Assembly (NCBI RefSeq): GCF_001613065.1
Contig: NZ_BDBQ01000016.1
Location: 1-44,151 of the forward strand
From: Nocardia miyunensis NBRC 108239
GTDB lineage: Bacteria; Actinomycetota; Actinomycetes; Mycobacteriales; Mycobacteriaceae
Reading direction: 5' to 3'
DNA length: 44,151 bases
Shown here: positions 38,185 to 44,151 of the stretch, in pieces
Position numbering within the stretch: the first letter of the stretch is position 1
Layout: each line of letters opens with the position of its first letter
Notes under the pieces: model-generated
The model's database searches: none
What the model was told of the DNA's origin: nothing
What the model saw: only the letters and a program-made list of their open reading frames with translations
Position numbers and translations under genes: made by a program

Positions 38185-38445
38185 CGGGCGGGCGGTGGCT
38201 CAGTTCGGTCATGCCGGTGAGGCTGCTGGCCGGGCGTCTGCGAACTCGTGGCATCTTCGCGGGAACTGTCCGGGAGCGGTTCGCGTTCTGCAAGGATGGC
38301 GGTATCGCCCGGCGGCCGGATGGTCGGCTGATGTCGTATGCGCCCAGGATGCGGCGGTCGCCGGTGACGGGGATTAAAGTTGGTGGTCTGAGCCGCGCCG
38401 GAACATCGGTTAGGGTGTTCCGGTCGAGGCGGGAGAGGTGGTGGC
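38185..38445 (+). promoter_or_regulatory. rel upstream region with 8-bp inverted repeat (38398-38423)
   Basis: CCGGAACA (38398-38405) and TGTTCCGG (38416-38423) are exact reverse complements with a 10-bp spacer, 23 bp before the rel ATG. TAGGGT (38411-38416) inside it may be a -10. The symmetry and 18-bp centre-to-centre distance suit a dimeric repressor or activator. No gene is seen in the rest of the 261-bp gap. Confidence 0.5.
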
Positions 38446-40851
38446 ATGACTCAGCATCTGGAAAAGGCGAATGCCGAGCAAACGATCGCTGGCGATCGAG
38501 TCAAGCCCGAGTCGTCTCCCGCGCCCGCCAAATCCGCGGCGGCGCCGACCCCGCGCGCCATGCCACCGCGTCAGCCGGGCAGCCCCGCGGTCGTGTCGAC
38601 CTCGGCCTCGCGCCGGGTGCGCGCCCGGCTGGCCCGCAGGATGACCGGCCAGCGCGGTATCGCGGCCGTCAAGCCGGTGCTCGAGCCGCTGGCCACGGTG
38701 CATCGCGAGCTGTATCCGAAGGCCAATCTGCAACTGCTGCAGCGCGCTTTCGACGTCGCCGACGAGAAGCACGCGCACCAGTTCCGCAAGTCCGGCGATC
38801 CGTACATCACCCATCCGCTGGCCGTGGCCAATATCCTGGCCGAGCTCGGGATGGATACCACGACCCTGGTCGCCGCGCTGCTGCACGATACGGTCGAGGA
38901 CACCGGCTATTCCCTGGACGAGCTGACCGAGGAGTTCGGCCAGGAGGTCGCCCACCTGGTCGACGGCGTCACCAAACTGGACAAGGTCAATCTGGGTGCG
39001 GCCGCCGAGGCCGAGACCATCCGCAAGATGATCATCGCGATGGCGCGCGATCCACGCGTGCTGGTCATCAAGGTCGCCGACCGTCTGCACAACATGCGCA
39101 CGATGCGCTTCCTGCCGCCGGAGAAGCAGGCCAAGAAGGCCCGCGAAACGCTGGAAGTCATTGCGCCGCTGGCACATCGGCTGGGTATGGCCACGGTCAA
39201 GTGGGAGTTGGAGGATCTCGCGTTCGCGATCCTGCACCCGAAGAAGTACGACGAGATCGTGCGACTGGTCGCCGACCGCGCGCCGTCCCGCGACACCTAC
39301 CTGGCCAAGGTTCGCGCGGAGATCGTGAACACCCTGGCCGCCAGCCGGATCAACGCCAGCGTCGAGGGGCGACCCAAGCACTACTGGTCGATCTACCAGA
39401 AGATGATCGTCAAGGGTAAGGACTTCGACGACATCCACGACCTGGTCGGCATCCGCATCCTGTGCGAGGAGGTGCGCGACTGCTACGCCGCGGTCGGCGT
39501 GGTGCACTCGCTGTGGCAGCCGATGGCGGGCCGGTTCAAGGACTACATCGCCCAGCCGCGGTACGGGGTGTACCAGTCGCTGCACACCACCGTCGTCGGC
39601 CCGGACGGCAAGCCGCTCGAGGTGCAGATCCGCACCCGGGACATGCACCGCACCGCCGAATTCGGCATCGCCGCGCACTGGCGCTACAAGGAGACCAAGG
39701 GCAGGCACTCCGGTGATATCGCCGAGGTCGACGATATGGCCTGGATGCGTCAGCTGCTGGACTGGCAGCGGGAGGCCGCGGATCCGGCGGAGTTCCTGGA
39801 ATCGCTGCGCTTCGACCTCAAGTCGCCGGAGATCTTCGTGTTCACCCCGAAGGGCGATGTGATCACGTTGCCGCAGAAGTCGACTCCGGTCGATTTCGCG
39901 TACGCGGTGCACACCGAGGTCGGGCACAAATGCATCGGCGCGCGGGTCAACGGGCGACTGGTCGCGCTGGAACGGCAGCTGGAGAACGGTGAGGTCGTCG
40001 AGATCTTCACCTCCAAGGCGCAGAACGCCGGGCCGAGCCGCGACTGGCAGAACTTCGTCGTCTCGCCGCGGGCGAAGGCCAAGATCCGGCAGTGGTTCGC
40101 CAAAGAGCGTCGCGAGGAGGCGCTCGAGGCCGGCAAGGAGCAGATCTCCAAGGAGGTCCGCCGGTCCGGTCTGCCGTTGCAGCGGTTGATGAGCGTCGAC
40201 GCGATGACCGCGCTGGCCCACGAACTGCACTACTCGGACATCTCCGCGCTGTACGCGGCGGTGGGCGAGAACCAGGTGTCCGCGCATCACGTCGTGCAGC
40301 GTCTGATGGCGCAGCTCGGCGGCGTCGGCGACGTGGAAAACGAACTGGCCGAACGCAGTACGCCCTCCACGCTGCCGCTGCGTCAGCGATCCGGCGGCGA
40401 TGCGGGTGTCGAAATCCCCGGCGCCCCAGGGACTGTCGCGAAGCTCGCGAAGTGCTGCACGCCGGTGCCCGGCGACGAGATCATGGGATTCGTCACCCGC
40501 GGCGGCGCGGTGAGCGTGCACCGCACCGACTGCACGAACGCCGATTCGCTTCAGTCGCAACAGGAACGGATCATCGAGGTCACCTGGGCGCCGTCACCGT
40601 CCTCGGTATTCCTGGTCGCCATCCAGATCGAGGCGCTGGACCGCACCCGCCTGCTCTCGGACGTCACCAAGGTGCTCGCCGACGAGAAGGTGAACATCCT
40701 CTCGGCCTCGGTGATGACCTCCGGTGATCGCGTGGCGATCAGCAAGTTCACCTTCGAGATGGGCGATCCCAAACACCTCGGCCATCTGCTGAACGTGGTC
40801 CGCAACGTTGAGGGCGTGTACGACGTCTACCGGGTGACCTCGGCTGCGTGA
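38446..40851 (+). CDS. rel: Bifunctional (p)ppGpp synthetase/hydrolase Rel
   Basis: Rel makes and degrades (p)ppGpp, the stringent-response alarmone, by sensing uncharged tRNA on the ribosome. The 801-residue product has a disordered N-terminal 55 residues, then the HD hydrolase domain ([21 protein letters not shown]). The synthetase domain follows ([40 protein letters not shown]), then TGS ([24 protein letters not shown]), a zinc-finger-like [10 protein letters not shown], and a C-terminal ACT domain. Both hydrolase and synthetase motifs look intact. Length is close to M. tuberculosis Rel (about 790). ATG 38446 has GGGAGAGG eight bases upstream. Confidence 0.97.
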   Translation: MTQHLEKANAEQTIAGDRVKPESSPAPAKSAAAPTPRAMPPRQPGSPAVVSTSASRRVRARLARRMTGQRGIAAVKPVLEPLATVHRELYPKANLQLLQRAFDVADEKHAHQFRKSGDPYITHPLAVANILAELGMDTTTLVAALLHDTVEDTGYSLDELTEEFGQEVAHLVDGVTKLDKVNLGAAAEAETIRKMIIAMARDPRVLVIKVADRLHNMRTMRFLPPEKQAKKARETLEVIAPLAHRLGMATVKWELEDLAFAILHPKKYDEIVRLVADRAPSRDTYLAKVRAEIVNTLAASRINASVEGRPKHYWSIYQKMIVKGKDFDDIHDLVGIRILCEEVRDCYAAVGVVHSLWQPMAGRFKDYIAQPRYGVYQSLHTTVVGPDGKPLEVQIRTRDMHRTAEFGIAAHWRYKETKGRHSGDIAEVDDMAWMRQLLDWQREAADPAEFLESLRFDLKSPEIFVFTPKGDVITLPQKSTPVDFAYAVHTEVGHKCIGARVNGRLVALERQLENGEVVEIFTSKAQNAGPSRDWQNFVVSPRAKAKIRQWFAKERREEALEAGKEQISKEVRRSGLPLQRLMSVDAMTALAHELHYSDISALYAAVGENQVSAHHVVQRLMAQLGGVGDVENELAERSTPSTLPLRQRSGGDAGVEIPGAPGTVAKLAKCCTPVPGDEIMGFVTRGGAVSVHRTDCTNADSLQSQQERIIEVTWAPSPSSVFLVAIQIEALDRTRLLSDVTKVLADEKVNILSASVMTSGDRVAISKFTFEMGDPKHLGHLLNVVRNVEGVYDVYRVTSAA

Positions 40852-40872
40852 TCGCAATTCGGCGGAGTTGCC

Positions 40873-41649
40873 ATGGAGTGTGCTCCAGGTTTTACCGTCG
40901 ATGACATGGACGCACACAACACTCTCAGTGGTCGCGTTGCGCTTGTCACCGGCGGGTCCCGGGGGATCGGCCGGGCGATCGCGGTGGCCCTGGCCGGAGC
41001 CGGGGCCGCGGTCGCGGTGAACTACCGCAGCCGCAAGGACGAGGCCGAGGCCGTTGTCGCGGAGATCGAACGCTCCGGCGGACGGGGCTCGGCGGTGGGC
41101 GGCGACGTCTCGGTGGCCGCCGACGTGGACACGATGGTCGGACAGGTGGTCGCCGGGCTCGGTCCGGTCGACATCCTGATCAACAATGCGGGGATCGGTC
41201 CGGTCCGGGATATCGACGAGCTGACCGAGGAGGATTTCGACCGCACCCTGGCGGTGAATCTGAAATCGGCGTTCCTGTGCACCCAGGCGGTCGTGCCCGG
41301 GATGCGGGCGCGCCGCTGGGGCCGCATCGTCAACATGTCATCGGTGGCCGCGCGCGGCGGCGGGGCGTTGGGCGTGCACTACAACGCGTCCAAGGCCGGA
41401 CTCGAGGGGCTGACCCGCGGTTACGCTGCCCGGCTCGCGGCCGAGCAGATCACCGTGAACGCCGTCGCACCCGGACCCGTCGACACCGAGATGGCGGCAC
41501 CGCTGAAGGCCGCCGGTGTCGCCGCGTCGCTCCCGGTCGGGCGGATGGGCACGCCCGAGGAGGTGGCCGACGCGGTGCTGATGGTGGTGCGGAACGGTTT
41601 CCTCACCGGACAGGCCATCGCCGTCAACGGGGGCCGGATCTTCACCTGA
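40873..41649 (+). CDS. SDR family oxidoreductase (FabG-like)
   Basis: The 258-residue product is a classical short-chain dehydrogenase. Its NAD(P) motif is TGGSRGIG, the structural motif is NNAGIG, and the catalytic set is Ser in MSSVAA and Tyr-Lys in HYNASK. The C-terminal VNGGRIFT closes the fold. A basic run (YRSRKDE) after the second strand suggests NADPH. The substrate is unknown; the overall form is like 3-oxoacyl-ACP reductase and many secondary-metabolism reductases. ATG 40873 is chosen for its ribosome site (GGCGGAG); ATG 40906 would begin nearer the fold. It starts 21 bp after rel and converges on the exporter gene, with 2 bp between stops. Confidence 0.92.
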   Translation: MECAPGFTVDDMDAHNTLSGRVALVTGGSRGIGRAIAVALAGAGAAVAVNYRSRKDEAEAVVAEIERSGGRGSAVGGDVSVAADVDTMVGQVVAGLGPVDILINNAGIGPVRDIDELTEEDFDRTLAVNLKSAFLCTQAVVPGMRARRWGRIVNMSSVAARGGGALGVHYNASKAGLEGLTRGYAARLAAEQITVNAVAPGPVDTEMAAPLKAAGVAASLPVGRMGTPEEVADAVLMVVRNGFLTGQAIAVNGGRIFT

Positions 41650-41651
41650 AC

Positions 41652-42548
41652 TCAGGCCGGGTGGTGCCGGGCCGAGCGTTGTCCGGCCACGGTCTCCGAG
41701 ACGGTCTCGGCCGCCTGAGCCCGGGACAGCAGGACCGCCCCGACACACATCACGATCACCGAGGCCAGCACGAAGGCCGTGCCGACCGGGCCGCTGCGCA
41801 GCCGTTCGTTCAGGACGGTGAGTCCGATGAACGCCGCCCCGAGCGGTTCGGCCACGGTGAAGGCCGGTAGCGAGGCGGACAGCGGGCCCACCTGGTAGCC
41901 GCGCTGTTGCAGGTAGAGTCCGGCGATTCCGGCGGCCACCAGGGTGTAGGGCTGCCAGCTGGTCAGGACCGGGCCGAGTCCGCGGCCGAACAACTCGGTG
42001 ACATGTTCGGTGAGGGCGGCGGAGATGCCGAACAGCAGACCGGCGGCGGTGCCCAGCAGCAGCGCCTGCAGGGCGGGAATGCGGACCGTGATGGCGATCA
42101 CGACACCCACCACGATCATGCCGCCCAGCAGGCCCAGCGGGCCGATCCAGCGATGCCAGGGCGCGTCGGTGTTTCCCTCGGTCGGGTCGCCGATGACGAG
42201 GAAGACCGCCAGCGCGGCCGACAGCGCCGCGGCCTGCGCCCACATCATCGGCGTCACCCGCCGCCCGCTGTAGTGCGCGGCCAGCGGCAGCGCGAAGACC
42301 AGGGAGGTCACCAGAATCGGCTGGACGACCAGCACCGACCCCATGGCCAGGGCCGCGACCTGGAAACCGAATCCGCCCGCATCGCCGACGATCCCCGCCC
42401 ACCAGCGCGGATTGCGGATCAACCGGGCGAGCAGGGCGTCGCCCTCGGGCACATCGGCCGCCGCTCGCTGCTGCGCCACGGCGGACACGGCGAACATCAC
42501 CGCGCCGATGAATGCGCAGCCCACGGCTGCCAGGGGTAGTTGAGCCAC
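41652..42548 (-). CDS. DMT-type (EamA-like) membrane transporter
   Basis: About 298 residues with some ten hydrophobic segments, the drug/metabolite transporter layout of two repeats of five helices. Typical features are AVAQQRAAA after the first helix, WAGIVGDAGGFGFQVAALAMG, the half-way GPLGLLGGMIVVGVVIAI, and near the end AEPLGAAFIGLTVLNERL, the DMT hallmark 'EP..A...G...L.E.L'. DMT proteins export small metabolites or amino acids; the substrate is not known. GTG 42548 (VAQLPLAAVGCAF) is my preferred start; TTG 42578 adds ten residues. Neither has a clear ribosome site. Confidence 0.85.
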   Translation of the reverse strand: MAQLPLAAVGCAFIGAVMFAVSAVAQQRAAADVPEGDALLARLIRNPRWWAGIVGDAGGFGFQVAALAMGSVLVVQPILVTSLVFALPLAAHYSGRRVTPMMWAQAAALSAALAVFLVIGDPTEGNTDAPWHRWIGPLGLLGGMIVVGVVIAITVRIPALQALLLGTAAGLLFGISAALTEHVTELFGRGLGPVLTSWQPYTLVAAGIAGLYLQQRGYQVGPLSASLPAFTVAEPLGAAFIGLTVLNERLRSGPVGTAFVLASVIVMCVGAVLLSRAQAAETVSETVAGQRSARHHPA

Positions 42549-43129
42549 TCCGACAGTCTGCCCGGACGACCCTGGCAACTCGCTCGAGACCCCCGGCGAG
42601 CGCCATCAGAGACCGACCCCGGAGTGGTCGACATCGTCGGGCCGTCGTCCGGGTCGCGCAGGCGGCCCGCGAGTATCCGTCGGTCCGAATGCCGCAATAG
42701 CAGTCAGCGAAATATCGGCGATTGCGAACTATGTGTATCTACGCGGTAATTCGACCGTATATGTAGAAATGTTCGAGTTATGGCAATTTTCTGGCGTGCA
42801 ATCCGGTTGCGGCGCGGGTTGATTCGCGTGTGATCAGCTCGTTCGGCGGCCAGGTTTGATTGCCTAATTGTTGCTGATTGCTCGGTGCTGCCGATGTGAT
42901 GCTCGAAAATTCTTCCGGCGCGGCGGTCTGAGAGACACAGATCCTTCCCGTCTCGAGGTCGCATCCCGCGGGATGCACTGCGGAGTTCGCCGGATTCTGT
43001 TACGGTCTATTGCGTTTCGGGGCTTACACGGCAACGGCGGCAACTCGAACCGATCACCGACTACTCTCGCCCGCCGAGGCTCTCGGCCCTCCGAACGCCT
43101 TGCACACAGCTGGTTAAGGGGGTCGGACG
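42549..43129. other. Gene-poor region, AT-richer, with a perfect 16-bp palindrome (42961-42976)
   Basis: About 580 bp without a convincing gene. Positions 42690-42960 are clearly richer in A/T than the rest of the window, with TATATG- and AATTG-type runs. GCATCCCGCGGGATGC at 42961-42976 is a perfect palindrome. AAGGGG at 43115-43120 resembles a ribosome site for the frame beginning at 43130. Base change like this can mark horizontally acquired or regulatory DNA. Confidence 0.5.
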
Positions 43130-43570
43130 ATGCTGACCGCGCGCACAACCTGGAGCAGGCTGGTCGCGATAGCGGGTGACGCCTCGGCGAGCACCACGCG
43201 AGCGCAGGCGTACCCGCGGCTCCCGGTAACCCTCCCCAGCTCCGTCGGCGACGCTGCGGCGTTGTCCGCCTTGGACATTCGACCGGATCGGCGTGGTGCT
43301 GTCGCCACGGTCGTTGGCCCGGTGGCGTTTCACTTTTCGGCGCTCCGGCGTGAGATGCGTCATCGGACCTGGCCGCCCGGCGAATCCGCGTTTCGCCGCA
43401 CCGCCTCGACCAGCGGAAATCGCAACGTCGGGCACCGGTATGAGAATGTGAAAGGCCTGGTCGGCGGAATCTCGGCCGGCGTGTCCGGCGCGTCGAGTTC
43501 GCCGAATTCGTCGGGTACGGGAGAATTTCCATGCCCGTTCACCACGAACTGCCCGTTCACCACGAACTGA
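43130..43570 (+). CDS. Doubtful hypothetical protein
   Basis: A 146-codon frame from an ATG with a good ribosome site (AAGGGGG about seven bases upstream) and high third-position GC in its first half. The product is Ala/Ser/Arg-rich, without a recognizable fold, signal or motif, and ends in the out-of-frame reading of the tandem repeat at 43534-43569. Its last 40 bp overlap the better-supported gene starting at 43531. It may be a real small upstream gene, or leader DNA that happens to be open. Confidence 0.3.
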   Translation: MLTARTTWSRLVAIAGDASASTTRAQAYPRLPVTLPSSVGDAAALSALDIRPDRRGAVATVVGPVAFHFSALRREMRHRTWPPGESAFRRTASTSGNRNVGHRYENVKGLVGGISAGVSGASSSPNSSGTGEFPCPFTTNCPFTTN

Positions 43571-44151
43571 TCGCCGAGAGGTCCGACGATGTCGCACGAG
43601 GTGCCTGGCTCTGCGGGGACGGGGGAATGTTGAACTCGTACAAAGATGTGCAGCACTGGTTCCCGGCCCTCGAGCCGCAGGATCCCGCGGCATCGCGGGA
43701 GGCCGCCGATCCCGAGCTGGAGCAGGCGCTGAGCCAAGCGGGCGCGGGCCAGTACCCGCACTACATCCAGGAGACCGAACCCGAACCGTTCGACATCCCG
43801 TTCGCGGGGGAGACCGGCACGCGCCGCGCCGAATTCGTCGGCGGCTGGTCGGACTGGGTCGCGGGCGATCACGCCCCCGGGCCGGACGACGACTATCCCG
43901 TGCGCAACGCCGAGCTTGTGCAGTTCCCGTGGGACGAGGAGGCGCACGCGCCGGCCCGCCGCCCCCGTCGGACGCGCTCCGGCGATGCCGCGGACGATAC
44001 GGCCGGACAGTACGAGCGCCGCGCGCGGGACGAATCCGGCACCGAGGATGCTGATCGGCAGGACGGGGATTCCCGTGCCCGCCAGTCCTCCTCGCGCCGT
44101 CCCGCCCCGCTCGACGAGGACGACTGGCCGGGCAACTCCGCCGACTGGCTC
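43531..44151 (+). CDS. Acidic, probably disordered protein, N-terminal part (3' end outside window)
   Basis: The frame is open from ATG 43531 to the window end (207 codons), with GGGAGA six bases upstream. It starts MPVHHELPVHHEL, then has NSYKDVQHWFPALEP, an acidic Pro/Gly-rich run with several Trp (FVGGWSDWVAGDHAPGPDDD, FPWDEEAH), and a mixed-charge tail rich in Arg, Asp and Ser. ATG 43627 (MLNSYKDVQ) is an alternative start, with a G-rich but less canonical site. Third-position GC is high, so the frame is very likely real. Long acidic N-terminal regions like this occur in some actinobacterial MinD/ParA-type proteins, but no domain is visible here and I make no functional call. Confidence 0.7.
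   Translation, partial: MPVHHELPVHHELIAERSDDVARGAWLCGDGGMLNSYKDVQHWFPALEPQDPAASREAADPELEQALSQAGAGQYPHYIQETEPEPFDIPFAGETGTRRAEFVGGWSDWVAGDHAPGPDDDYPVRNAELVQFPWDEEAHAPARRPRRTRSGDAADDTAGQYERRARDESGTEDADRQDGDSRARQSSSRRPAPLDEDDWPGNSADWL
43534..43569 (+). repeat. Perfect 18-bp tandem duplication at the gene start
   Basis: CCCGTTCACCACGAACTG occurs twice in direct succession (43534-43551 and 43552-43569), encoding PVHHEL-PVHHEL directly after the ATG. Confidence 0.9.

Noticed and set aside
38410..40560. Minus-strand open frame of 716 codons opposite rel
   Set aside because: Antisense to the conserved Rel domains; His/Arg/Gly-rich shadow.
43061..43693. Minus-strand Arg-rich frame of 210 codons
   Set aside because: Very high Arg content, no motif, and it overlaps the better-supported plus-strand start at 43531.

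Overview
The window is high-GC actinobacterial DNA, most likely from a mycolic-acid actinomycete close to Nocardia. The main reason is gene order. ruvC-ruvA-ruvB, then yajC-secD-secF, a peptide-binding-type lipoprotein, apt and rel follow the same order as Mycobacterium tuberculosis Rv2594c-Rv2592c and Rv2588c-Rv2583c, with extra genes set between the blocks. GTG starts, stop/start overlaps and strong G/C preference at third codon positions fit the same assignment. The species cannot be named from sequence alone.

Layout. Positions 1-1887: the 3' end of an amidohydrolase gene and lnt (apolipoprotein N-acyltransferase). Positions 2159-17720: one apparent operon. A 4566-residue non-ribosomal peptide synthetase (four C-A-T modules plus a thioesterase) overlaps by 4 nt a DrrA-like ABC ATPase, which overlaps by 4 nt a DrrB-like permease. 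A 14-bp-stem hairpin ends the unit. Positions 17990-20287: the Holliday-junction operon ruvCAB, preceded by a LexA/SOS-box-like sequence. Positions 20321-24545 (minus strand): a DUF4352-type membrane-anchored protein and a VWA/MoxR-type AAA ATPase pair. Positions 24688-27855: small surface or cell-envelope proteins (a DUF1707 membrane protein, a secreted glycine-zipper protein, a repeat-tailed protein, and a protein of four tandem DivIVA-like units). Positions 28000-29487: a flavin monooxygenase of Baeyer-Villiger type with palindromes in its promoter region. Positions 29722-35792: yajC-secD-secF-lipoprotein-apt. Positions 35930-38184: a small secreted protein and an ABC-F ATPase with a promoter-like leader. 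Positions 38446-42548: rel (ppGpp synthetase/hydrolase), an SDR oxidoreductase and a convergent DMT-type exporter. Positions 42549-44151: a gene-poor stretch with a 16-bp palindrome, then the 5' part of an acidic, probably disordered protein that runs off the end.

The most notable item is the NRPS. Both ends look like enterobactin synthetase EntF: an EntF-like starter condensation domain, a first adenylation domain whose hand-read specificity code equals the EntF serine code (DVWHFSLVDK), and an EntF-like thioesterase. Between them are three adenylation domains with closely similar codes that I cannot assign. There is no loading module, epimerase or MbtH gene in the window, and I saw no iron box. 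The expected product is an N-acylated or N-arylated Ser-X-X-X peptide, possibly a depsipeptide closed through the serine hydroxyl, exported by the DrrAB-like transporter. The operon lies between genes that are far apart in M. tuberculosis, which suggests a rearrangement or insertion point. All functional statements rest on motif reading by eye; no database search was possible.
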